A stretch of DNA of 64,000 nt. Source: Sabethes cyaneus (Eukaryota; Arthropoda; Insecta; Diptera; Culicidae). The stretch lies in contig NC_071355.1 of assembly GCF_943734655.1 (NCBI RefSeq), positions 222,008,527 through 222,072,526 of the forward strand, given 5' to 3'. The position numbers and the translations under genes were made by a program. This document shows, piece after piece, positions 12,201 to 23,329 of this stretch (the stretch's first letter is position 1; every line of letters begins with the position of its first letter). Under the pieces are notes generated by a model. The model saw only the letters and a program-made list of their open reading frames with translations. It was not told the DNA's origin and did not search any database.

Positions 12201-12660
12201 TTTTAGTAGTGCGAAAGCTCTGCTCCATTCCATTCGCTATAGTATTAGGTAGAAGCCGAAAATATGCTGAACTTTTGACCGCTCAACAACCCTCTAGATA
12301 CAGCCAACCATGAGTCATTGACGTCCAATCACTTCCTGCTTCTGAGTTCCAACGGATTACAAGAAACGGAAAAGTTTCCTGTGAATTCTGGAATGACCAC
12401 GCGGAGTAGCTGGAATTTAGTAAGACACATTCTGGCGTGAGAGAGTATCTACCAACGATAACTCAACGAACGAATAGGTTCTGAGACATAGTACCGATAA
12501 AGGAAGGAGATCTAGTGCTGGTGGTCGACTAAAACATTGCGATTGGATGTTCGATGCAACAGTCCCTTGTAGCGTAAGCAACATACGGTAACCGACGTGA
12601 TGCGCTGATCTCGACAGTTGATCCAAAAAACTCAACCGTCAACAAAGATGATGGCAGAAA
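9270..12660 (+). mobile_element. Degenerate BEL/Pao LTR retrotransposon, internal region
   Basis: Plus-strand remnants appear in BEL/Pao order. A protease-region segment (VEPEIFIGLSCAHLLATY, near 9,670-9,720) comes first. The pre-RT motif PFFDIESLG and LEKRLVRNLD follow at 10,085-10,330. An RT start (RRTWYLPIGEVV, SLNSMLLKGQ) lies at 10,403-10,510, an RNase H region (YFRVVDN, LGARLRKTI) near 11,250-11,410, and DEWQWNKTKVNAAAKA at 11,546-11,600. The integrase tail (LTSNHFLLLSSNGL, then a DLVLVVD-type end) runs from 12,320 to 12,540. Stops, shifts and large losses, including most of RT and the integrase core, make it a fossil. No LTR pair was recognised. Confidence 0.8.
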
Positions 12661-12740
12661 TTGAATGACAGATGATAAGATCCCAAGCAGCACATATTTG
12701 GCACTTTTAGTTGCAGCAACTCATTTATGACTGAAATTAG

Positions 12741-12771
12741 TCACAAATCGGTTGCCACAACCGATTTGTAA
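12741..12771. repeat. Short perfect-type hairpin (CAAATCGGTTG / CAACCGATTTG)
   Basis: TCACAAATCGGTTG (12,741-12,754) pairs with CAACCGATTTGTAA (12,758-12,771) across a 3-nt loop, 13 of 14 bases matching. It lies between the BEL/Pao integrase end and the SINE. No function is implied; it could be part of an LTR end or a small MITE. Confidence 0.5.
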
Positions 12772-12871
12772 CAACTGTGCTATTAGGAATATGTGCAGTA
12801 ACTGTTACTCGGATTGCTTATTAACAATTGTTATATTTTTTCAGATTTCTTATTAATAATTGTTACATGTG

Positions 12872-13100
12872 AAGCCTCCCAGATGACCTCGAGGTACGAC
12901 ACTGATCTTACAAGCCAGTCGCCGTATGTTCAAGAGCTAGAAGCTAGAAGAGCAGCTAGAAGAGACTGTTAGAGTTAACAGGATCGCAGCATTGGCCCCA
13001 CAACTGACCTGTACTTTAACAGCTGGTTGCGAAGTCTGTCGAATAAAAACAGAAGGTCAACTTTCGAAAACGGATTGCAGTACCTAGGTTTTGCTTTGCT
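12872..13100 (+). mobile_element. tRNA-derived SINE (mosquito Feilai-like), copy 1
   Basis: Starts GAAGCCTCCCAGATGACC and carries a tRNA-like head (CTCGAGGTACGACACTGATC, TACAAGCCAGTCGCCGTATG, TTCAAG). The head corresponds to Pol III A and B boxes, with the B box mutated. The body (GGATCGCAGCATTGGCCCC) and 3' end GGTTTTGCTTTGCTCTG follow. A CTAGAAG motif is tandemly triplicated just after the B-box position. Confidence 0.8.
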
Positions 13101-13429
13101 CTGCCCAAATAAAAAAATATCCACGCTTCTTTTAAGTACTATTCAATTTACTATTCTCTATCCTACCCGTATATATAAATTTTCGTTACAATCGATTTAG
13201 TAGTTTTTTAATTTATGAAGGACAGATAGACAGACGTTCTCATTTTAGACTAGTGAAGCAAAAAACCAGCCAGCGTCCATTTTCGTTGGGGATTTAGTTA
13301 ATTTGCTACATAGTAGATGTACCGTAGCAATCGTGCAGCTTGCTGCTGATTGAAGAAAATGTTGAAGAACTGGAGTCTATTAATAGATAGCCATTAGCGG
13401 ACTTGACTTGAAGTGCAGAACGATTTAGA

Positions 13430-14270
13430 TGTAACAAAAGGTCCTGGAGTGGTTGGATTGACTCCATTGATCATCAAGAGCTGTGCGCAAGAACTGGCTG
13501 CCCGGATATCTTTGATTTTCAATCGTTCCCTTGCTGACCGTACGTTCCCGTCCATTTGGAAAACTGCTAAAATGGTCCCAATTCACTAATCAGGAAGCAT
13601 TCAACTCGTGGAATATCGATACTTTGTTGCCTTGCTAAAGTCTTCGAAACAGTCGTCCAACGTTTCCAGAGCAATGCTGCAAAACCTTTGATCAGCGAGT
13701 TTCAGCATGTTTTTGTCGACAACGACAAACCTAATGGCTTATACCAACACGTTGTTACCTCACCATCCCGTCACCAAGTAGATTCAATTTACGTAATTTT
13801 TAGAACTTTCAAACTTGCTCATCTTGGTTTCCCGAGTTGGATAGTTGAGTGGCTGGAATCATACCTCACCGGACGAAAAGTTCTTGCTCAGATTGACCAT
13901 GAAACCTCAGTAACATTTAACGTCACTTAAGGAGTTCCTCAAGGAAGTGTACTGCGCCCGCTTATTTTTATTCTGTACGTAAGTGATCTCGCATATCGGA
14001 TATCATTCGGAAAATTTTTCTTCGCTGACGACCTCAAAATCTTTCGGGTGATATCATCCGCCCAAGATTGTGCCGCCTTGCAAAGCGACATCGATCAACC
14101 CTTGTTGTGGTGTGACGAAAACGGTAAGGCAGTAAGTATTAAGAAATGTAAGGTAATATCTTTTACTCACTGCCTAACTACTACTGAGTTTCCATACAAG
14201 ATTGGCTCGGTCGTTGTCTATGATCATTTTGGCTTTCATATTAGTAAGAACGATTTTGTGAATTGAATTC
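13430..14270 (+). mobile_element. CR1/Jockey-type non-LTR reverse transcriptase fragment
   Basis: The reading begins KGPGVVGLTPLIIKSCAQEL (13,438) and continues through LGFPSWIVEWLESYLTGRKV, GVPQGSVLRPLIFIL, KFFFADDLKIF (catalytic FADD, about 14,010-14,042) and KKCKVISFTH. These are successive conserved blocks of a LINE reverse transcriptase. A TAA at 13,928 sits immediately before GVPQG, and earlier frameshifts remove the start of the palm. No endonuclease and no 3' tail were recognised. Confidence 0.8.
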
Positions 14271-14726
14271 ATAGTTTACCTTAAGCAAAAATCTGTACGA
14301 GTATTTTCAAAGACAAAGAATCTAGAAATCATTAGCGCGTTTGTCATTCCTCTTACCTTCTGGTAATACGCGTAGATATTGTCGTGCTGATTGTCGCATA
14401 TGTTGTCCAGCAGCCGCTGGATAACGATGTGCTAGAAACGGTGAGACGATTCAACAGTGATACCTAAATATGCGTTAGTGCGATTACCCCGCCAGAAAAT
14501 TGAAAAGCCCTCCTTGTTACAACCACGAACAGAACTGAAACGGCTCCTTAACGTTTGCAGACTGGTGGCACAGTTGGATGTTTCGTCTTTGAAGCTTCAA
14601 AACGCTTGAAAGTTTATCAAATTATTCACAAGTGCAAGTTAGTTGAAAGTCACAAGATAGAAGAATAGATATTCAAAACTATAATTTTAGCAGTTTCATT
14701 TTAAAGTGTCGTTTTTCCACAAAGTA

Positions 14727-14866
14727 TAGAACAAAGCAAAGTCGTGCCGCTACATTCCGACAGAATTTGACCTTCTGCTTTTTGTTCAACAGATTTCGCA
14801 ATCAACTGTTAGTGCACAGAACGACAATTGCAAGGCTAGTGCTACGATCCTATTGATTCTAACTTT
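14727..14866 (-). mobile_element. tRNA-derived SINE, copy 2 (3' body only)
   Basis: On the minus strand it reads GGATCGTAGCACTAGCCTTG, then AACAGTTGATTGCGAAATCT, then GGTCAAATTCTGTCGGAATG and ends GACTTTGCTTTG. This matches the body and tail of the copies at 12,872 and 63,522. The tRNA head is missing. Confidence 0.75.
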
Positions 14867-17800
14867 CACAAAGTATTTTTGACTGGAGTAGTTTTGTCCG
14901 AAACATTGCGAAAAGAAGTATCTTATCATCAAGTATCCGAAGTCCACTACCATCTGCTGAGACCAAATCTTCTTTAACTGCAATTTTAAATATCGTAGAA
15001 ATAAAAACGAATTACTTTTCTAATAGCTTTGAACTGTAGTATAAATAATACGGATTGAATATTCAACACTAGCGAAGCTCAGTATTTTTGGTTGATCGAG
15101 AGAATTCTTTATCGATATCAATATTCATGCTTGCTTGGCAAAAAAAGTTCAATTCTGAATAGGTTTAAAACCGATCCAATTGAAATTCTATAAAATGATT
15201 TTTTGAACAATCAGTTTCATTCATGATAAAATCCAAACCCGATTGATACATTATTAAGTAGAGGATCTGCATGATTTATGTTTGGAAGGGATACATTTCC
15301 ACTTAAAATATTCACTTTTCGTGAATTTTATTAACCGCTGGATGTCAACCTCGCCGGGTAACTGAGCGTTTTTAGTTGATAAAACAACCGAAAGTTCTGT
15401 CGACTGAAACATTGTTTTGTAATGAGAAGATAAATATTACAATTATATGGAAAACAGAAGCGTTTTATACAACAATACTTTCAGTTTTTTTCTTCAAGAC
15501 TTCAACGGAATGCATGAGACTGCACCTTTTCATCCAGACGACACGTTTACCTAGCGAACAAGCGCCACAAAAGAATCATCATCCGCTGTGGTTGCAATTT
15601 CACATGGTTTGGTTTGAAGGCTTAATTGAAATAAATTAGTTGAGAAAACAGGCTGCCAGCAGGGAACAGGCAGGCAGGCAAGCGGGAGACGATAAAATCT
15701 CATACGCCGACCAAGTTGGAATCGGAGCACAGGTCAATTAATAACTGGACCGTACAATGTCACGTCTGTTCGCATGAAATTACTAGAGGTTGAGGATATT
15801 TGATTCGGTTGGTACCTGACGACGGTGGTGTGACGGAAGTTTACGTTTAGAAAGTGATCTGTAAGTTGATTATAGAACTGATTTAATAAATAAATCACTG
15901 GGGTGATTGGAAATCACACTCTGTTACGTGCTCGTTGTTGCTGAGTGTAACCTTTGTACTGAATAACTAAGTGGAACCTAACAAAGACTCTTCACGCATT
16001 GTATGAATAATCAAATACGTTAGTAAATGGCAAACAAATAATAAAATATAAGTCCCACGATTTACTGCATCAATCAAGTTCACATTCTGTATGTGCTCGA
16101 TGCAGCAGTGGAGTGAACGACGTGAATCAGCAAATAGCTCAACAATTGGCTCGAGAAATGACGAGTCTTTCTTTGCCTCTCCGTATTGAATAACAAGTGC
16201 TGGATAATAAAGCCGCGGAGCTTCGAGGAAGCAGTATACTCACACAGAGACATACAGCTCTCGTCACAGCTGATAACAAAACCAAAGTTGTCACCAGACC
16301 AGGCTGCAATCAGACTCCTCCTTCCAACATCGGCAGAAACTCTAGCTGGAGCTAAAGCACGTTTCTGTTCGGATGATTTAATGTAGTAGAAATACAGCAC
16401 TGGCATTCTGTGTGATGGCGTTTTTGGGACACAGTTTGTTAGAGTTAGGAATTGCAGTCTGGCAGATTTTTGCACGGTGAATCGTGATTTATTTAAACAT
16501 AAATCGCACCGGTAAAATGCTAAATGTCAAGACAAAAAGTTGTCATTTCATTTGTAAGCCGTGCTAACTGATTTTCATTCGCTAAAGCTCAAGAGCAATA
16601 GATAATTGAAAAACGAAATTTAAACAATATGTTGTTATTGACTATGGACAGAATTTCTTAAGAAAACTTGGATTTCTTAAGAAGGTATCAGTAACTAAAC
16701 CATTTACATACAAGAAGCCAAACGATAGAAATATAGGCAAAATTGAACTCATAAAACCATCGCGTTCTCAATTCTAATCCAAAAAGGAAACCTTACAACT
16801 GCCAAGTAACCTACAAACACTAACATGTATCGATTTTCCGTATCACTTCACAACTTGGTGGCCATTCACACTATCCTAGTTTACCGTTTCGTTGACTTCG
16901 CGACAACAGACTACCGTCCTAGGTACGCGCGGTAGCGATTTAGCGTAAACATCAAACCTTCAATGATGATGTAAGAAAATGTTTTTCTCGCGTGGTCTTG
17001 TGATACAGGTGTCGGTAATTCTATTTTTTATGTTTCATTACTAACAAGCAAATAGTCTCTGAACAGCGATCGGTCAAAACTCCCGTCGTCATCCCATCGT
17101 GCACATCTAGAGTGTAGGCACATACTTCTAGTAGAGGCAAGTCACACTCGAACGACGTTCACCTTGAACTGTCATAGGTATTTACGGATTTAAGGTTGGC
17201 AGCATTTTTGAGACTTACAGAGATTGTTTTTGCGGAAATATATTCGTGATTAATGCATTCGCAAAATATTCATAAGTTGAAAAGTTTTACTCGGCTTTCA
17301 CCTTAATCATCGAAATTCAATATCACAGCGTGATCAGCAGATCAACAACAACAAAAAACTAAGTGACCTTCATTATACCCATCACGTGTTAGTGATTTAT
17401 CGTCTCCCTTACCGCTGGTTACAGATTATTTATGGCTCGATTTCGCACGTTTGATGATGACGATTGATGACACATGCGTTATCTACACCGGTTTATCAAG
17501 TCATTGGCAGGCGTACACGGTTAACATTAAATTCCGGTTTACGATTCTCTTATAACTCTTCAAACTCAAACTCCTTAACCAGCACCGTGTAGCAGGTCAA
17601 TCATCAATTTCAAGGTTTGCGGTTTGTGTTAAAATAAACTTTCAACAGTTTTGAATTACGATCGTACACCACAGCATAGGTATGATTGGCATCGCTGATG
17701 AACTGAATTTTAGAACCATTCATCAAAAATGCATAGCAAAATAGGTATAGGCACAAGAAGAAAACATAAACACTTTAGCGGATCATCACATCCCAATACG

Positions 17801-18305
17801 CTCCATTGGAAAATAAACGGCTGCTGCTTTTCTGTGATCTACAGTTAAAAATAAAACATAAACAGTGCGCCGGCGGCCGCTATGGTAAACGAACATTGCA
17901 GACCGGCGGCGGCGACGGCGACGGCGGCTGCCACGGCTACCATCCACCTACGGACCGAAAGGACCAGACAGTAATGTCCATATGGTCTTATTTGTGCATT
18001 AAGAGGCGTGGGCAATGTTGTTTTGCATCTTTTGGGCGGTTCGTCAGAGAAAGTTCACCAAGAATAATAGTCTAGCGAGTAATTGAATCGGCGCCATCGA
18101 ATGTAGTGTTGCGAACTATAAATATAAAATTGCATAATTTTTCTCAGAGTTCGTCAGTTTTTACTGTATTCCAATCATCGAATATATATTGGTCTAATGA
18201 GACATTCAGTATACAGTCAAACAGTCCTTTTCAGATCATCATTGTTGATACTTCGTGTGAGTGTGTCAGTGTTTTGGTGTATTTTGGTAGATATTTGAAA
18301 ATCTA
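14867..18305. other. Intronic sequence with no recognised gene
   Basis: AT-rich single-copy-looking DNA. It contains a short GGCA run (15,668-15,683) and a CGG/GAC-rich patch (17,868-17,940). On the minus strand at 16,475-16,080 there is a 131-codon open frame with no recognisable family or splice context. Nothing else could be supported. Confidence 0.45.
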
Positions 18306-19200
18306 AGAGTGATCGTTTCCAAGATCTTTGTTTAGTAAAGTAGAAGTGCATCTCTTGTAGATCTCCAAGCTTTTCGCCATATCCATTTCCCACTCCGAAC
18401 AGTTGTTCATTACTTTTGCGTCGTTGATGATTAGCGGATGGTTGTCATTGACACATTGATTTGACAGCCTCTTCTCGGTATCCCTGGATGCTACCTTTGC
18501 CAAGTGCTAAATTTCTTCTCGTCTAGCCGACGTAAAGCTTTACGTAATGTGGGCAACTGATTACATAAATCGCGGATTTTCTATGTTCCTCAAAAGGGTC
18601 TTTAGTTGATCCTAACTTACTTTTGAGTTGATTGTTTTGACTCGTGTACACGAGGTCGATTCCGAATTTCTTCATTTTTCGAAGGAGATGACGTGTTATG
18701 TTTTCGTCATATGCTACTGCCACTCTCTTTAACTTCGGTGCTGTTGATGTTAGTGTTGTTAGCGATTTTATGTATTCTTCCCTTCTTTTCTTGGACATAA
18801 TGGTTTGGATGGTGCCTTTTTGATATCCGTTCAGTTTCGCAATTTCTAACATGTATTGCATTTTTTTTGTTTCCCTAGCTCATTGAACGTTAATGTTTCC
18901 ATCTGATGTATCATATGATAGAAATCCGCCATTTTGTGCTGGTACGAGTGGTTGGATGAACTAGCTATAACACGTTTTGTATTGGTGGGTTTTCTGTATA
19001 TTTCATATTCAAAGAATTCTGCACTTTCCTTTTGCTCAATTACCAAAAAGTCCAAGAAAGGAAGTTTTCCTGTACGTGCTGCTTATGGCTTCTAGAATGG
19101 TTTTCAGTTCTCCTTTTTCGATTATGCTGAAAACGTCGTCGACGTAACGCCACCATCTTTTCGGTAGTAAGAGGGTAAGAGGGTCTCCTACATCAAATGG
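18306..19200 (-). pseudogene. Penelope-like RT core and GIY-YIG endonuclease remnant
   Basis: The 3' part of the split element. YVDD lies at about 19,125-19,153 and EYEIYRKPTNT near 18,985. A linker (MADFYHMIHQMETLTFNELG) follows, then KMKKFGIDLVYTSQNNQLKS, GSTKDPF and the GIY-YIG-like SAIYVISC..VKLYVG. An in-frame TAG at about 18,520 follows LYVG, and the reading then continues TRREE to about 18,306. Penelope enzymes prime from nicked DNA using this endonuclease. Confidence 0.8.
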
Positions 19201-19299
19201 CATCACGGAAAAAACGCTGTAGAAAATTACCTAGTCGACCGATCTTTTTCAAACTTTCATACAATAAAATATAACACACTAGGTAGTAAGCTTTTGGCA

Positions 19300-20580
19300 A
19301 ATTTATTTCATTAAACTTGAATACCATAAACGTATGTTCACACTTTACGCTTAACTCCACTCATAAGATTTTGTACTGCATTTTGCTGCAGCTTCTTATG
19401 TACGAAAACCCACTTTTTCTTCAAGTTTTCCTCAGATTTGACTTCCTTGGGATGCTTCCGTGGTGCCTGCTTTATAATAGCCCAGTATTTTTCGATGGGT
19501 CTTAGTTCCGGTGCGTGGACACTGCTAGAAGAAGACCTACGAGCACTCAGAGTTTTCGAACGGCGGGTGCTAATAACCATCTTTGGCGGAGTGCAAGAGA
19601 ACGGTGTATGGAGGCGAAGAATGAACCACGAGCTCGCGTGTCTCTACGGCGAACCAAGCATTCAGAAAGTGGTTAAAGCTGGACGGATACGTTGGGCAGG
19701 ACATGTTGCTAGAATGCCGGACAACTATCCTGCAAAAATGGGTTTCGCATCAAATCCGGTAGGAACAAGACGAAGAGGGGCACAGCGAGCGAGGTGGCAA
19801 GACCAGGTGGAGCGAGATCTGGCGAGCACTGGGTGCCCGCGGAACTGGAGATCAGTTGCCATGGACCGAAACAGATGGAGAAATTATACTGCGCAGGCCT
19901 TGTCATAAGACGTTAGGCCAATTAAGTAAATAAGTAAATAGTTCCGGTGCGTTGGGGTGTTCATGTCCTTAGGTACGACAGTGACCTCGTTGGCCTCGTA
20001 CCACTCCAGGACATCCTTTGAATAGTAACACGTCGCTAGATCCGACCAGAAGATAGTAGGGCCCTCGTGTCGCTTCAACAGAGAAAGCTGACGCTTCAGT
20101 AGATACTGCTTGAGGTAGATCTGCCCGTTTACAGTCTCGGTAGTCACAAATAGCACACTCCACATGCCACATGACACATGAGCAGATCGCTTGCCATATC
20201 ATGAATTTCTTGACAAACTTCAAAAGTTTCTGCTTCCTTTCTTACTCCGGAACATCAAACTTGAGCTGGGTGGTGAAGAACAGCAGCCTCGAAAGCTGCC
20301 GGAAGTCTGTCTTCATGTAAGTCGCATCTTTTATGATCAGCATCTGGGTGTACAGTTTCCCATCCCGTGACTTTCCCACCGTATTTTTCTGTTCGTCACG
20401 ATTTGGAGCCTTCTGCACTTTGTATGAATACAGTCTTTCCCGGTCCTTGGCACTCTGAACGAAAGGTTTGGACAGATTCAACTTTTTGGCCACCTCCTTG
20501 ACCCTGACCGAAGCATTAGGATTCCGCTTAAACGCTCTCACGATTCGCTTGTAATCCTGATCACTAATAGAACACATCAC
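19300..20580 (-). pseudogene. Tc1/mariner (DD37E-type) transposase, interrupted
   Basis: The minus strand carries an N-terminal helix-turn-helix region (DYKRIVRAFKRNPNASVRVK, 20,560-20,500), VQKAPNRDEQKNT and the first catalytic Asp in a KDATYMKTDF context (20,310). IFWSDLATCYYSKDVLEWYE (20,055-20,000) carries the second Asp. HAPELRPIEKYWAIIKQAP (19,510-19,455) carries the third acidic residue. Reading across the insertion, 37 residues separate the second D from the E, the D37E spacing known in mosquitoes. Frameshifts occur near 20,210. A 423-bp RTE fragment lies between the last two motifs. Terminal inverted repeats were not identified. Confidence 0.85.
19517..19939 (+). mobile_element. 5'-truncated RTE-like LINE insertion with 13-bp target duplication
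   Basis: The open frame reads WTLLEEDLRALRVFERRVL, IFGGVQENGVWRRRMNHEL, RIRWAGHVARMPDN and ends at TAA 19,906, the intact C-terminal tail of an RTE-like pol. The insert starts abruptly in coding sequence and ends in a TAAG/TAAA microsatellite tail (AAGTAAATAAGTAAATA). The direct repeats AGTTCCGGTGCGT at 19,504-19,516 and 19,940-19,952 are the target-site duplication. It sits inside the mariner transposase and is young relative to it. Confidence 0.9.
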
Positions 20581-20759
20581 TAATAGATTTCTCCTTCCGT
20601 TCGATGCTCAGATTTTCGTAACAACGTTTAATCACATGACTCGCCGTTGCACATAGGAGTATTTGGCCCAAAAAGTTGGCCATAAGTCCGAAATATGAAA
20701 TGCATGATTTTTATTTATATGTAGTATCTATAATCTCAGCATAGTCTACTAGTCACGTT

Positions 20760-20935
20760 AGTATGATTTTGAACTGAATTTATGCTTTTCTTCGCTCAGC
20801 AAGCTGCCTATTTAGAACGCCATTCGGCAGTAAATTTTTTCGCTTTTAAAATGCGTTCTTCCGCTCGTTGGTGCAAAAACCTAAAAATCCGAGTGAAATA
20901 GTGTCTATTCACCATGGGTAAGTATTTATCAGCAA
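20760..20935 (+). other. Orphan 5'-exon-like sequence (ATGG|GTAAGT)
   Basis: A short GC-richer leader ends with GTGTCTATTCACCATGGGTA AGT, meaning a good-context start codon followed directly by a consensus splice donor. Many small housekeeping genes begin with an exon of this kind. No downstream exon was found, and it lies on the plus strand among transposons inside NPC1 intron 1. It may be a captured gene fragment or chance. Confidence 0.25.
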
Positions 20936-21204
20936 AGAAGGATGTTATTCAATAGTTTTTATGTATAATTGCATAAAATTAATGAATGTCTTCGTTACGA
21001 ATAGTGATTACGAAAATTACCCCAAAAATAGTGGTAAGATCTTAATACTTTAATCAATGTTTTGGTAACCTTCCGAGCATGTCCCGGCAAAATATCAATC
21101 ACCATCAGATAGGTCAAACATCACAGAATATAGTGGAATCGAAAAATCTTCCGCGTGGTTCCGCTTTGTCGTTTTTTAGACATTTAATTATTTTAAGGTA
21201 GGAG

Positions 21205-21620
21205 TCGTGCGGGTAAGACCGGCACAGGGGATAAGACAAGCACGCATAGAGTTTTACTAGAATGCATTAATCAATTGTGTTATTAAAGACTCAACATATT
21301 TGTATTTATTATTTCAGATGTTTTAAAACAGATCGAGCTTACTATAAATCGTAAAATATCAAAATAATAAACAAAATAAACGCGAGTGTCGCTGATGCGC
21401 AGCCCGTTGTAACTTTTCGCGAGTAGGTTTTAAGCTTTATTTCTCAGAAGAAGTTTCAAACTAAATTTTAAGATTTTATATATTCTAGCTAGCATTGTTT
21501 TTCATAAGTGAGATTTAAGTAGAAATATGATTAATAAATGTATAAAAATCGTCTTCTTAAAAAACGTGCCTTGGGAGTAAGACCGGCACCTTTCGAACGG
21601 GGTAAGAAAGGCATATTTGC
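21205..21620. repeat. Pair of GTAAGACCGGCAC motifs 365 bp apart
   Basis: The sequence GGGTAAGACCGGCACAGGGG (about 21,210) and GGAGTAAGACCGGCACCTTT (about 21,572) share 13 bases, and each is followed within 25 bp by a second GATAAGACAAGCAC- or GGTAAGAAAGGCAT-like version. This looks like the repetitive end of an unidentified element. Confidence 0.35.
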
Positions 21621-22204
21621 AGGTCGCCGGCAACAGTCACAGTCTGCGTTTGTCTCGCCCTGAATCATTTCTCACACTCGTTCAAAGTCATTTATAGAGA
21701 AAAAGATATTATTCAATGTTACGGAGAACCCTCATTATGGTTACCGTACATGTACCGTATTAATGACTATCGTCCGATGGTCAGTAAACTGACCACTTTC
21801 GCGGAGGTTAATGGAAGTTATTCGGCTCTGGTCATTAAGGTATATGATTTGACTTCTATTGGGTTTGCCATCGACTTCTAGAGTGATTCGAGAAAGTACA
21901 TGATGGGCTTAGTTAATTTTAAATTCCTTTTATTCTCATAGTATGTATGTTTAAATTATTCTTAATAAAAAACAATATACTGTACTAAATAAAACTTTGG
22001 TAGGAAATTTTCAAGAATACAATGCAACAGAGATGTTTTGAATAGACTTCTGCTTAATTCGGATCCATTGCTTAGTAGCTCAAGGCCGATACCAACAAAA
22101 AAAGCAAACCTTTTTCGACCGAAACGTTGAAGATGTTGGAGGCAAATCAATTTCAAACTGAAGAATATGAGAAATGCAGCGACTATGAAACAGAAGACTA
22201 GAAT

Positions 22205-22310
22205 GTGATGCTTCTATACGTATACGTACACACCTACACATTTACATACATACATACACTTTTACATCACACATACATACTGACACACATACATGCACAC
22301 ATCCCAACAC
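22205..22310. repeat. Imperfect ACAT/CATA microsatellite
   Basis: A run of imperfect CATA, CACA and ACAT repeats (CATACATACATACAC, ACATACATACTGACACACAT) on the plus strand. Confidence 0.8.
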
Positions 22311-22439
22311 CTAATAAATGGTTATGTTCTTAATCGGCTTTTTTATAAATATAAGAGAAAGATACGAATTGAACTTTACAGGGGATTAGTTGGCAATTTC
22401 TTTAACTTCATATGCAGAGTTGGGAAATATTTAATTTCT

Positions 22440-22655
22440 GATCATGTTTTATCAATATCGACTGGAAAGAAGCAATTTAGAATTTTGGCCAGCTTTTTGG
22501 GGCAAATACTCCTATGTGCGTTGACTGCACGATTCCGAGTTGTTTTCCGAAGTGTTTTTGATGAGAGTCGAGGATTTTCCAGGTGCTTGCGCAAAATCAA
22601 TTCGCGACGTTGCTTTTCGGGTGATGCCATTTTTTCCAACTTACGTCTTTTCTAA
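22440..22655 (-). pseudogene. Possible transposase N-terminal (helix-turn-helix) fragment
   Basis: On the minus strand the reading MASPEKQRRELILRKHLENP followed by RLSSKTLRKTTRNRAVN resembles the first DNA-binding helix-turn-helix of a Tc1/mariner transposase. It stops soon after. It lies on the same strand as, and 2 kb from, the DD37E element, but its sequence differs, so it would be a second family. Weak assignment. Confidence 0.4.
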
Positions 22656-22790
22656 GACTTGACTCTTTTTTATCGACAGACTTCATAGTCGGCAATTAGA
22701 TTACAGGGCAGTTACGGGGCTAGTGCAACAATCCTACTGGCTCTATCTAGCAACCCACCTAGCCGAGATTCGATTTGATGTGGGACACCC
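22655..22790 (-). mobile_element. tRNA-derived SINE, copy 3
   Basis: The minus strand reads AATCGAATCTCGGCTAGG (B-box region), AGTAGGATTGTTGCACTAGC and CCCGTAACTGCCCTGTAATC, then the GAAGTCTGTCGATAAAAAAG segment. The first half of the tRNA head is missing. It abuts the Penelope RT coding sequence, so it belongs to the cluster that split that element. Confidence 0.8.
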
Positions 22791-23329
22791 TTTAACTTAT
22801 TTTGTTCCAGCTTACTTTTGAAACTAGCCATAAACAGAGTTGGCACAGGAACAGGTGATAGTGGATTGCCCATTGGTGTACCTTTCAACTGTTTGTAGTA
22901 GTTTCCCCTGGATGTAGTAGTTCTCTTCTATACAAAATCGCGTTAGCTTCAAGTATCCTCCTACCTTTTCCCTCCAAGCGTTGTCCCAATGTTGTTTCAA
23001 TAGTCAATCCTCCTAGATGCTTATCGATTCTTTCACAGGGACGCTAGGGAATAAAACCGTAACATCAAAAGAGACAATTAAGTCGTCTTCTATCTGTTAG
23101 TTCTCCCGGTGTTTCTAGATGCTCGACGAATTCTCATGTGCTGTTGACGGACCGAGTCGGGAGTTTTGTAGTTTTTAGAATTCCACTTAACAATCTGTTC
23201 CCTGGGTGATCCGTTTACCGTGACTATTTCCCACAATTTAAGTTGCTGGTTTATGTATTTTGGGTTGTCCTTTTGTATTTGTATTTGTTCTGGCTTTTGT
23301 AGGCTTTTTTTGCCCTTAAGCACTAATTA

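Noticed and set aside
16080..16475. 131-codon minus-strand frame as a gene
   Set aside because: No recognisable domain, no splice context, and a poor start context. Kept only as a note in the surrounding region.
19438..19908. Single 156-codon gene
   Set aside because: The frame joins antisense mariner sequence to the inserted RTE tail across a target-site duplication. Only the part from 19,517 is real coding sequence.
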